From an uncultured Bacteroidales bacterium (lineage in GTDB: Bacteria > Bacteroidota > Bacteroidia > Bacteroidales > WCHB1-69), in contig CAJOFJ010000006.1 in NCBI GenBank assembly GCA_905233625.1, positions 1 through 46,175 of the forward strand: a stretch of 46,175 nucleotides of DNA. Reading direction: 5' to 3'. A program made the translations under genes and the position numbers. Below the pieces are notes generated by a model. It worked only from the letters and a program-made list of their open reading frames with translations, ran no database searches and was not told the origin of the DNA. Of the stretch, positions 1 through 10,200 are shown one piece after another (position 1 is the stretch's first letter; each line of letters starts with the position of its first letter).

Positions 1-2088
1 ACCCATCATCGGGTTCACTTCGTGCAATGCCTCGATACGTTTCACCAATTCCTCTTCGCTCATGCCACGTTCTTTGGCCAAAGCTTCGATTTTTGCTTTT
101 TCGTTGGTTTTGGGAACGAATTCATGCAATGGAGGATCCATCAAACGGAAAGTCAGCGGTTTGCCATCCAGCACCTTCAAGGTACCTTTTGCACTCTCGC
201 GGATGTAGGGTTCCAGTTCTTTCAGAGCGGCAATACGATCTTCGGTAGTATTGGTCAGAATCATGTTGCGCAGCTTGGCCAGCGGTTTCTCGCTGTTCTT
301 GCCATAGAACATGTGCTCGATACGGAACAGACCGATACCTTCGGCACCGAAGTTCACGGCGTTCTGAGCATCATCGGGGTTGTCGGCATTGGTACGGACA
401 CCCATGGTGCGGTATTTGTCAACCAGCTTCATGAATTCCTGGAACAGCGGATTCTCGGTAGCATCGATCATCTTCACTTCCTCAGCGTAGACCCAGCCCT
501 TGGAGCCGTTCAAGCTCAGCAGGTCACCTTCTTTGAAAGTCTTACCGGCAATATTCACGGTACGGGCGTTCATGTCGATATGAACAGCGTCGCAACCTAC
601 GATGCAGCATTTACCCCAGCCACGAGCCACAAGAGCAGCGTGAGAGGTCATACCACCACGAGCGGTGAGGATACCGGTAGCGGCACGCATACCTTCCACA
701 TCTTCGGGGTTGGTTTCCTCACGAACGAGGATGTTTTTCACTTTCTTAGCGGCATATTCTTTAGCCTTTTCGCTGTCGAGGGCGATAATACCTACGGCAC
801 CACCAGGACCTGCGGGCAGTCCCTTGGCGATCACTTCGTGTTTCTTCTCGTCAGCGGCATCCAGAATCGGGTGCAGCAGTTCGTCCAACTGGGCGGGAGA
901 GAGGCGCATCACCACTTCTTTCTCGTCAATCAGACCTTCGCGCATCATATCGAGAGCCATGGTCAGAGCGGCCACACCGGTACGCTTGCCCACGCGGCAC
1001 TGCAGCATATACAGCTTACCATCCTGGATGGTGAACTCGATATCGAGCATGTCGTGATAGTTCTTCTCCAAGATTTCACGAACATTACATAATTCCTTAT
1101 AAGTTTCGGGCATCAGCTCCTGCATAGAATGCATGTGCTTGTTCTGCTCGTTCTTAGTGTCATCGTTCAAGGGGTTGGGGGTACGGATACCTGCCACAAC
1201 GTCCTCGCCCTGAGCGTTGATCAGCCATTCGCCATAGAATTGGTTGTCACCAGTAGCGGGGTTACGGGTGAAAGCCACACCGGTAGCGGAGGTGTCGCCC
1301 ATGTTACCGAACACCATGGTCTGTACGTTAACAGCGGTGCCCCAGTCATCGGGAATACCTTCGATACGACGATAAGAAATAGCTTTCTTACCATTCCAGC
1401 TCTTGAACACGGCCTTGATACCGCCTTCCAGCTGAGCTTTGGCGTCATCCGGGAATTCAGTGCCGAGCACTTCTTTGATTTTAGCCTTGAATGCATTGGC
1501 TAATTGCAGCAATTCGTCAGCGGTAATTTCTGTATCGCTCTTGTAACCTTTGTTTTCTTTGAATGCATCCAGCATGTCATCCAGCTGTTTGCGGATGCCT
1601 TTGCCGTCAGCGGGTTCAATACCTTCAGCCTTCTCCATCACCACGTCGGCGTACATCATGATCAGACGACGATAAGAGTCGTACACGAAGCGGGGATTGT
1701 TGGTTTTCTTGATCAGGCCGGGGAGCGTTTTGGAGCTCAAACCGATATTCAGTACGGTATCCATCATGCCGGGCATAGAGCTGCGGGCACCAGAACGGCA
1801 GGAAACCAAGAGAGGATTTTCGGGATCATCGTATTTCATTCCCATAATCTTTTCCATCTGAGCCATACCTGCCCAAACCTCGTCCATCAAACCTTCAGGA
1901 AGCTGGCAGTTGTTGCCATAATAGGCGGTGCAGCATTCGGTGGTGATGGTCAGACCAGCGGGAACTGGCAATCCCAATAAACACATCTCGGCGAGGTTAG
2001 CACCCTTGCCACCCAACAAATTTTTCATGTCGGCTTTGCCCTCGGCGGTCTTTCCGCCAAAGGTGTAAACGTACTTTACTTTACTCAT
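1..2088 (-). CDS. ppdK: Pyruvate, phosphate dikinase, 3' end cut by the window edge
   Basis: Interconverts pyruvate + ATP + Pi and phosphoenolpyruvate + AMP + PPi in the cytoplasm; a central glycolytic/gluconeogenic enzyme in many anaerobes. Translating the minus strand from the ATG at 2088 gives 696 open codons with no stop before base 1; the family is about 870-910 residues, so roughly the last 200 residues (the PEP/pyruvate barrel) lie outside. Visible: N-terminal nucleotide-binding part with YTFGGKTAEG and KNLLGGKGANLAEM, SCRSGARSSMPGMMDTVLN, and the swivelling phosphohistidine motif LTARGGMTSHAALVARG, with the catalytic His at residue 483 (codon 640-642). The edge cuts just after ALHEVNPMMG in the start of the barrel domain. 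It is divergent from the cytochrome biogenesis gene. Identity is secure. Confidence 0.96.
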   Translation of the reverse strand, partial: MSKVKYVYTFGGKTAEGKADMKNLLGGKGANLAEMCLLGLPVPAGLTITTECCTAYYGNNCQLPEGLMDEVWAGMAQMEKIMGMKYDDPENPLLVSCRSGARSSMPGMMDTVLNIGLSSKTLPGLIKKTNNPRFVYDSYRRLIMMYADVVMEKAEGIEPADGKGIRKQLDDMLDAFKENKGYKSDTEITADELLQLANAFKAKIKEVLGTEFPDDAKAQLEGGIKAVFKSWNGKKAISYRRIEGIPDDWGTAVNVQTMVFGNMGDTSATGVAFTRNPATGDNQFYGEWLINAQGEDVVAGIRTPNPLNDDTKNEQNKHMHSMQELMPETYKELCNVREILEKNYHDMLDIEFTIQDGKLYMLQCRVGKRTGVAALTMALDMMREGLIDEKEVVMRLSPAQLDELLHPILDAADEKKHEVIAKGLPAGPGGAVGIIALDSEKAKEYAAKKVKNILVREETNPEDVEGMRAATGILTARGGMTSHAALVARGWGKCCIVGCDAVHIDMNARTVNIAGKTFKEGDLLSLNGSKGWVYAEEVKMIDATENPLFQEFMKLVDKYRTMGVRTNADNPDDAQNAVNFGAEGIGLFRIEHMFYGKNSEKPLAKLRNMILTNTTEDRIAALKELEPYIRESAKGTLKVLDGKPLTFRLMDPPLHEFVPKTNEKAKIEALAKERGMSEEELVKRIEALHEVNPMMG

Positions 2089-2144
2089 TTTCAATTACTT
2101 TACTGATTAGTATAAAAATATTTATCGTCATTTTTTAAGAGGTG

Positions 2145-2174
2145 CAAAGATACGAAAAAATTTCAATGTGCAAA
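2145..2174 (-). promoter_or_regulatory. ppdK promoter (Bacteroidota type)
   Basis: On the minus strand, TATCTTTG (2152-2145) matches the -7 consensus TAnnTTTG, with TTTG (2174-2171) 18 bp upstream as the -33 element. The predicted transcript start near 2139 leaves a leader of about 50 nt before the ATG at 2088. The -33 element lies within the repeat word GCTAATTTGCACATT. Confidence 0.65.
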
Positions 2175-2200
2175 TTAGCAAATGTGCTAATGTGCCAATT
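2164..2200. repeat. Short-word repeat cluster between ppdK and ccsA
   Basis: Tandem variants of GCAAATTAG, GCAAATGTG, GCTAATGTG and GCCAATT sit between the two divergent promoters. The same words (GCTAATTTG, GGCTAATT) occur upstream of the EF-G gene at 40501-40547. Confidence 0.7.
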
Positions 2201-2213
2201 ATTCAGATTTTTG

Positions 2214-2221
2214 TATTTTTG
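2214..2221 (+). promoter_or_regulatory. ccsA -7 promoter element
   Basis: TATTTTTG matches TAnnTTTG and lies 19 bp before the chosen ATG at 2241, so transcription would begin near 2227. No clear TTTG is seen at the -33 position. It argues against the in-frame ATG at 2142, which lies upstream of it. Confidence 0.5.
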
Positions 2222-2240
2222 CGGAGCAAAATATTTAATA

Positions 2241-4178
2241 ATGCGAAAAAAAATAAATAAATTTCTGCTTCCATTATTTGTCGCTATTCTGCTGATTGTG
2301 GCGGGGGGACTGTGCACATGGTTTACCGCCCGCAGCGTGCATGTGCACTTGCGCGAAGGCGAAACCAATACCGCAGACAACTCTTCCGTTTATGAAGATT
2401 TTAGGGATACTGTCGCCAATTTCTCCTGCAAAAATTCCAATGGTTCAGAAACTTCTGATGATAAAAATTTGCCTTTCAGCATTCGGCTGGATGAATTCGA
2501 TGTGGACTATTACGAAGGAACTCATACCATCAGGGATTACATCAGTTATGTTACCGTAACCGATGGTGGACAAGAGACCAAGGCCCGCATTTCGATGAAT
2601 AAAATCATGAAATACCGGCATTATCGCATTTTTCAGGAGGATTATGATACCGACTTGGACGGCAGCGTTTTGCTCGTCTGTTACGACCCATGGGGAACTA
2701 CGCTGGTTTACAGTGGCTATGCCCTACTCTTGCTGTCGATGATATGGCTGTTGCTGCGCCGCGACGGAGCTTTTCGCCGATTGTTGCGTGCACTCTCTAT
2801 TGCTGGCCTGCTGCTGCTCGCCCTGCCCGCATTTGCCCTACCCGATCAGGTAGCAGGTAGCAGGTATCAGGTAGCAGGGGACAGTGTTCAGAATTCAGAT
2901 TTCAAAGTTCAAAATTCAAATTTCAACAATCAACTTTCAGTTTTCAACTTTCAACTTTCAACTGAAGAGGCGGAGGCGTTTGGCAGGCTGTCTGTGTATT
3001 ACCGTGGCCGCATCGCTCCCTTCGACAGCTATGCCCGCGACTACTGCAAGGCCGCATTCCCCAAAGGCTCCATGCCTGCAGAATATACACCGGTACAGCT
3101 GGTTACGGCAATCTATCTGTTCCCTGAAAATTGGCCGGACAAAACCCGTCCCTCTTTCAAAATTTTCCCCCAACAAAACTTATGGCTAAGTCCAGAGGAT
3201 GATTTAAGCGTGGCACAAAGTGAGGACACGCTCTTCATTGCCCATATTTTGGACTGGCTGCGGCAATCCATTCAGGAAGAGCAACATCAGCAGAACATAC
3301 AGATTATCAACTCAATAGCTACTTTCCAGGAAAAACGCTGCACTCCTGGCAGCATCAATCGCACCAAAGACCACATAGAAATCATTTATAATCAATCTAA
3401 TACAGAAAGAAAAATCTTCTTGGCCGAAATCATCCTCGTACTGATACTATTCATATTGCTGATTACCTCCTCCCAAACAAGCTGGCTCCAAAAAATTGCT
3501 TTAATCTTCGTATGGCTGGCACTTGTCCTCACCCTGGCAGACATTGTCCTGCGTTGTTACCTGTCGGGGCACGGTCCTTTCAGCGGCACCTTTGACACCA
3601 TGCTGTCGTTGGCCGTCATCACGCTGTTAGTAGCCGCTATTTTCGGACGCAAAAACCTGATAATCAGTTTTTCAGCCTTGACCGCCGCCACTTTTGTCAC
3701 ATTGGCGGCATCGTTGATGGGAGGCCGGAGTTTTTCTCCCCTTATGCCGGTTTTGATCTCCCCCTGGCTTACCGTCCACGTGTCTATTCTGATGACAGCC
3801 TATAGCATGCTGACATTCACGTTTATCTTGGCACTCATCAGTATTTCTCTCATTATTCTGAAAAGAAAACAAGAACTTGTTCAAAATATCACAAAAAACA
3901 GCCGGGTATTCTGCATTATCGGAGTGGTATTGCTAACCACGGGCATCATCATAGGTTCGGTGTGGGCCAATATCAGCTGGGGACAATATTGGAGCTGGGA
4001 TCCCAAAGAGACTTGGGCGCTCATCACCCTTTTGGGCTATTGTGCCGCCCTCCCGGGAGTCATCCCAGTCGCCGACCGCAAACCATGGCTCTATCATCTG
4101 ATTATCCTCATCGCTTTCGGTCTGCTTATCATGACATATTTGGGCATAAACCTCTTTGGAGGCATGCACGCTTACTAG
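2241..4178 (+). CDS. ccsA: Fused cytochrome c biogenesis protein (ResB-like + CcsA)
   Basis: Haem delivery and attachment for c-type cytochromes (system II) at the cytoplasmic membrane. About 645 residues from the ATG at 2241; the longer frame starting at 2142 would begin upstream of the promoter. The N-terminal part has one TM segment (LPLFVAILLIVAGGLCTWF) and a periplasmic ResB-like region, then a TM near residue 160-180; the C-terminal half is a multi-TM CcsA domain carrying the tryptophan-rich haem motif WGQYWSWDPKETWALI and candidate haem-ligand histidines in WLTVHVSIL and WLYHLIIL. Between the TM region ending ALPAFALP and the conserved-looking TEEAEAFGRLSVYYRGR lies a stretch of about 40 residues encoded by short-word repeats (2846-2966). 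No nrf or other cytochrome gene is next to it. The 3' end converges on the giant surface protein gene. Confidence 0.88.
   Translation: MRKKINKFLLPLFVAILLIVAGGLCTWFTARSVHVHLREGETNTADNSSVYEDFRDTVANFSCKNSNGSETSDDKNLPFSIRLDEFDVDYYEGTHTIRDYISYVTVTDGGQETKARISMNKIMKYRHYRIFQEDYDTDLDGSVLLVCYDPWGTTLVYSGYALLLLSMIWLLLRRDGAFRRLLRALSIAGLLLLALPAFALPDQVAGSRYQVAGDSVQNSDFKVQNSNFNNQLSVFNFQLSTEEAEAFGRLSVYYRGRIAPFDSYARDYCKAAFPKGSMPAEYTPVQLVTAIYLFPENWPDKTRPSFKIFPQQNLWLSPEDDLSVAQSEDTLFIAHILDWLRQSIQEEQHQQNIQIINSIATFQEKRCTPGSINRTKDHIEIIYNQSNTERKIFLAEIILVLILFILLITSSQTSWLQKIALIFVWLALVLTLADIVLRCYLSGHGPFSGTFDTMLSLAVITLLVAAIFGRKNLIISFSALTAATFVTLAASLMGGRSFSPLMPVLISPWLTVHVSILMTAYSMLTFTFILALISISLIILKRKQELVQNITKNSRVFCIIGVVLLTTGIIIGSVWANISWGQYWSWDPKETWALITLLGYCAALPGVIPVADRKPWLYHLIILIAFGLLIMTYLGINLFGGMHAY
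2846..2966. repeat. Short-word repeat insert inside ccsA
   Basis: Consists of GTAGCAGGTAGCAGG-type words, then TTCAGAATTCAGATTTC, TTCAAAATTCAAATTTC and CAACTTTCAACTTTC words. It stays open in the ccsA frame (encoding QVAGSRYQVAG, VQNSDFKVQNSNF and similar) and adds about 40 residues to the extracytoplasmic part. The same words occur in noncoding clusters at 4181-4251 and 39033-39129. Confidence 0.8.
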
Positions 4179-4180
4179 TG

Positions 4181-4251
4181 GTTAGGAATTAAGAATTAAG
4201 AATTAAGAATTCAAAATTCAACTTTCAGTTTTCAGTTTTCAACTTTCAACT
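4181..4251. repeat. Short-word repeat cluster between convergent genes
   Basis: GGAATTAAGAATTAAGAATTAAGAATTC followed in pieces by TTCAAAATTC, CAACTTTCAG, TTTTCAG and CAACTTTCAAC fills the whole space between the ccsA stop and the stop of the giant surface protein. It might act as a bidirectional terminator; that is inference. Confidence 0.75.
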
Positions 4252-4253
4252 AA

Positions 4254-7200
4254 TTAACGTTTCACTACTTTTACCACGCTTTCGATAGAGTTCTGGCTGT
4301 TGCGCAATTTCAGCATATATACACCTGATGCGTAAGATGATAGGTCGAGTTGCATATCGTTTCCACTCATCTCCCACTTGTTCAACAATTTACCATACAT
4401 ATCCAGCAACTGAATCTCTCCGTCAAACATTTTTTCATTGTTCATGGATAATTTCACATTGACCATACCATTGGTAGGATTGGGGTATACTGATATTGTC
4501 TGCATCTCTGCTTCGTCGATGCCCACAGCGTAAGAAATTTGCATGGTCATAGGCAATGACTGTCCGCATTCATTTAGCGCATATACGGATAATGTTGCGG
4601 TACCCATTGACAAAATAGAAACTTGAGCAATAGTTTGATTGAACGTGAGATTCCAATTGGGATTGGACAAAATCCACTCGTATGATGACGCTCCTTCCAC
4701 AGGATCAATCATATACACATAATTTCCAGGACTATTAACAGTTGCATTACCCGAAATGGAGGTGGTAATGACCGGTGTTGCCTTGACTCTGAGATGCAAT
4801 GTTCTTATACTATCGCACCCATATACAGATTGATAGGTATTGGTAAAGGTAAAGTCTCCACTTTCAGTTTGTATTGGAATGAAAAAGCCATTGCCCGTAT
4901 AAGACTGTCCCTGACATATTTCTGCACTAAATTCGTAATTATAAGCAGAATGGGCCGTCACTGTATGGCTTTGCTCCGCGATACAATTGTCTGAAGAAAC
5001 CGCTGTTACTGTATAAGTAGTTGTTACATTCGGACTAATTTCAATAGAAGAGGATGTGGCTCCAGTATTCCATTGGAAAGAAGAAGCATTGGTGCATACC
5101 ACGCTCAAATCAATCGTATCTGGTACACAAATGGAAGAAGGTCCCAAAATTGTAATACTTGGCGTGGACAAAGAAGTTACAGCATGCATGGTTGTAGCAG
5201 TACATCCATGTATATCAGTCAATTGTACCTGATAATAACCAGTCTGATGAATAACAATGGACATGCTTGTGTCGCCGGTGTTCCACAAATAACTTCCCGT
5301 TCCTATGGCATACAATGTTTCCTGTGAATTAGCACACATAGCAGATGCACCGCTAATGGCTACTTGTGGCTGTGGATATTGGATAATTGTGTGTGTTGTG
5401 GTATCCATACAGCCAAATTCGTTGAAAGCAATCAGTTGGTAAGTGCCGCTATTGGCAACGTCAATCATGGCTGAAGTTTGTCCGGTACTCCATAAGTATG
5501 CCTGACCACCCTGGGCATTAAGCCTGATAGTTGTACCCGGGCATAAACCGTCGGGAGCATCAATATGAGCGGTTGGGCGATCATGGACAACCACATTTCT
5601 GGAAGCCGATGACACACAATTGTGATTGAATACCTGAACGCTATACACTGTGTTTGTTTCAGGGGCAACCGCTATATAAGGTGTTGTTGTTCCATCGCTC
5701 CATAGATATTGTGAGCCTCCGGTTGCTGTCAGTACGGTTTGTGCTCCTCTGCACAATAAGCTGTCACCATAGATGATTACCCGGGGCTGTTCGTATACAT
5801 TTACAAATATGGATGCGCTATTTGTACAACCTGCTGTGTTGGTTACTACTACAGAATAGGTTCCTGTTTCAGAAACATTAATACTTCTTGTATTAGCACC
5901 TGTGGACCAATGGAAACTGCTGGCATTTGAGCAGGTCAGAGTACCCACCTCCCCTTCGCATAATACTGTGTCACCCGTAATGTTGGCAATAGGGATTGAA
6001 ATGACACTTACTGTCCAGCTGGCAGTGGCTGTGCAACCAAATTCGGTAGAGACGACCACATCGTAGTTTGTCGCAAATCTCGGCCTTACCCTGATAGATG
6101 CGGTTGAGTCCCCAGTGGACCAATGGAAGTGAGATGCTGTGGTTGTGGCAGTAAGTGTAATCTCCTCACCATTACAAGTAGTGCTGGGACCATTGATACT
6201 TACTGTGGGATTGGAATAAGCCATAATGAGCATGGAGGTTTCATTGCTGCAACCATGTGCATCAGTCACAGTAACGCCATATACATTGGTAGAGGTGATA
6301 GCAATGGCACTGTCAGTAGACCCTGTTGTCCACAAATAGCTGACTGTTTTATCGCTTACGGCGTGAACCCATCCGGTATCCCCAAAACAGATATGAGTAC
6401 TTCCTTCAATGTATACCTCAGGTATGGTATAGCTGGTAACTTCTTTCGATGATGACAGCACACAAGATGAAGAATCAAGAGCCTGTACAGTGTAAATGCC
6501 TGTTTCATAAACCATGATACTATCTCCGATATGACCATTCGACCATACGAGAGTCTCTTCCGCTTCTGCCACTATAAGTGTGGAATCTCCCTCGCAAAAA
6601 CCATCAGCTCCGTGAATTGTAATTGGAGAAGGGATTTTTACGACCACCTGTTTGCTGGCATAGGCTATACAACCATTGCTATCCGTAATCATCAAATTAT
6701 AGGTGGTTGTAGTATCTGGTGCTATTCGAATGCTTGCGGTGGAATCCAAGGTGGACCAAATGAAAGTTACCCCATCAGAAGCCGTAAGGATGGCTGTGTC
6801 ACCCTGACAGATCTGTGCTGGACCTATGATTGAGCATTCCAGTGGCGGCATCACTTCGAATGCAAATGATGCGGAATTATGACAGGAATTGCTGTCGCGG
6901 ACAATTACATAATACTCTGCTGTTTCATTGACCTGGATTTCAGAAGAAGTGCTCCCGGTATTCCACAAATAACTTACCGCCGTTGAAGAAAGGGCTGTCA
7001 ACGTATTTACAGAACCGGAACAAGCATGAGAAGTTCCCACAATCTGCACTTCTGGCAGGGAATACGCGCTAACTTCAAGCGTGTCTTTGGCAGAACATGC
7101 ATGGGTATCCCATCCTTCCACAGTGTAAATTCCTGATACAAAAACGGTAATACAAGTATCTGTCGAACCATTTGACCATAAATAGGTATTGCCACCATGA

Positions 7201-10200
7201 GCAGTCAATACAAGAGAATCCCCTTCACACATGGAAGAATTTCCATCAATGATAATTTCAGGAATTTCATATTGATATATGGTCTTAGAGGCAGAATCCA
7301 CGCAACCGAATGCCGTGTAAACTTTTACCGTATATACGCCAGCCTCACTAACAACATGTTCGGCAGAAGTGTCGCCGTTGTCCCAAAGGTAGTTGACTCC
7401 ACCAGAGGCCTGCAATACAATGGATTGACCCACGCATATTGAATCTGTCTGGGAAGTGATGATGGCAACAGGATTGTCTTCTACCACCACACGAACGGAA
7501 TCTTCTTTGCTACAACCAAAACTATTGGTGATTAAAACACTATAAGTTGTTGATATATAAGGAGTTGTTGTAATATGATCTTCCGTTGCGCCAGTTTCCC
7601 ACTGATAGGAAATTGCATTAGGTGCCGATGCATAGACCACTGCGGTATTACCATGACAAATAATGGTGTCACCTGTAAAGACAATATCAGGAAGAGGATA
7701 CATGATGATTTCTGTTGAGTCAACTGCCGTACAACCATTTGCGGTCACTTGCAGGCTATATGTTCCTCCCTCATTGATAACGATTTGACGTTCTGTGGAT
7801 CCGGTACTCCACAGGTAACTGTAATCTGATGCCCAACCTGCTCTCAAGGTGACTGATGTGCCTTCACAAACTTCGATGTCGGTGGCAATAATTGAGGCAT
7901 TGGGCAGGCTTTTCTTCGTCAAAATAATGGATTGTGCCGATGTACAAGCATTGGCATCGGTAACTACTACGTAATAAATGCCGCCTTCATTTAACGAAAT
8001 AGTTTCTGTATTGGCAAGCTGAGCATCGTATGCATTCCTCCATGAATAACTTTGTCCACCAGAGGCTGTAAGCTGAGTGCTTTGTCCATCACAGAATACT
8101 GTGTCGCCGGTGATTGAAACCACAGGATTGGAATACTGTGTGACTGAGATGGAAGCTGTTGAAGAGCAGCCTGCCGCAGTAATGGCTCGCACCGTATAAG
8201 TTCCCGGTGTTGAAACCGTACAGGATTGGCCAATCACCGTATTATTCCATACATATGAAATGGTATCTGCACCATACGCGTACAGAACCGTGTTTCCACC
8301 CTCACAAAAATAACTCTGGCCGACGATAGACACAGACGGCACACTGTTCACTGTCAGATTCAGGTGGATGGTACTATCGCAGCCCAAACCTGCAGGAAGA
8401 TAAATGTCATATAATCCACTTTGGTTAAATTCATGACCTTTATACCTATAGGGAAGCTCGTCGCTACAGCAGCTTACGTTGATGGTTGTGTCGAATGTCG
8501 GGATAAACTTTACAAAAGTTGATGTTGTAGCTGTACACTGATGTGCATTGGTGGCGGTAACCTGATAGGTGGTACTTTCCTGGGGGTATATTGACAATGT
8601 TGAACCTGTTGCACCCGTATTCCACACGAAAGCCACTGACTCATTGGAGGTCGCTGTTAAAACAAGCAAGTCTCCTTGACAAATACTGTTTTGCCCAGTA
8701 ATGTTCACTTCAGGAAGCGCATATTGTGAAACATATTGACTTGCGGCCAATGCACAAGCCGCATCATCAGATGAATTAACGGTGTATGTTCCAGACTCAT
8801 ACACCACGATCCGATTGCCTTGTTGACCGTTGGACCAGTATAACTGATTGGCACCGGAAGCCACAAGCGCAACTGAGTCTCCTACACAGAAACCTGTGTT
8901 TCCGCTGATTTGTAACTGAACCTTGTTATGCTGAGCGATTTGCACACTTGTTGAGGCAGTATAACCCTCTGAATTTGTAACTGTTACACTATATAAACCT
9001 GCCTCCGACACATATCTGGAAGCAGTAGTAATGCCATCGTTCCACAGGTAGCTTACGCCCCCAAGTGCCTGCAACAAAGTGGAATCTCCCTCACAAAAAT
9101 AACGATTACCCACAATGGTTGGGGTGTCGACCACCACCACACGGACTGTTTCCGTACCACTGCATCCATATAAATTGGTCACCTCCACCGTATAATCAGT
9201 AGTGGAACTCGGGGAAACACTGATATTGTTGACATTTGCACCTGTATTCCAATGATAAGATACTGCTTGGGGCGCTGTGGCATAGACTGTGGTGGTTTCT
9301 CCCGTTGTAATAATTGTGTCTCCGCTAAACACAATGTTGGGTCGCGGATAAATGACAATTTCGATAGAGTCGGCAGCGGTACAACCGTTTGCCGTCACCT
9401 GCAAAACATATACCCCAGGCGTATTAACCTCTATTTGCCGGTTTGACGCTCCTGTGTTCCATTTGTAAGAATAACCTGACGAGTATCCGCCACTCAACAG
9501 AATCGAGTTGCCTTCGCATACTTCATTATCCGAAGCGATAATGTTAACATTGGGCAAATTCTTTTTGGTCGTTATCACTTGTTGACTTGCGGTGCATCCG
9601 TAATTGTCGGTAGCGGTAACTGTATACAAGCCTCCTTCATTAACAAATACAGTAGCAGTATTGGCGATTACCGCCCCATATAAATTTCTCCACGTATATT
9701 GCTGTCCGCCAGTGGCTGTCAACTGGGTATTTTCTCCATCACAGAAGGATAAATTACCTGAGATAGCGATCTCCGGACCATTTCTTCGGGCGACGGCTAT
9801 CGAAGCTGTTGCTGTGCAATTAGCTGATGATGTTGCCATTACCGTGTATATTCCAGGTTGGGAAACCTCATAGGATTGACCGATGCTGGTATTGTTCCAC
9901 ACGTATGAAATTGCACCAGTACCGGTGGCATTCAGAATACTGCTGCTTCCTTCGCAGAAATAATCCTGTCCTATAATGGAAACTGTAGGCAAGTTGTTTA
10001 CTTCCAGGTACTTTGATGCTGTGGCGACACATCCATATTGATTGGTTACTTCCACCGTATACAATTGTTCTACAGTAAGTTGCACTGATGCCGTTGTAGC
10101 GCCTGTCGACCACAAATAGCTGCTACCTCCATTAGCGGTAAAGATGGCCTTGCCCCCTTGGCAAATAGCATCCACACCACTAATTGACGCGGTAGGAAGA

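Noticed and set aside
22-1980. Long plus-strand open frames opposite ppdK
   Set aside because: They are antisense to a well-conserved enzyme and their translations show no family signature.
2142-2240. Longer N-terminus for the cytochrome biogenesis protein
   Set aside because: The extension runs through repeat words and the -7 promoter element, so it would not be transcribed; the ATG at 2241 starts a normal TM-anchored protein.
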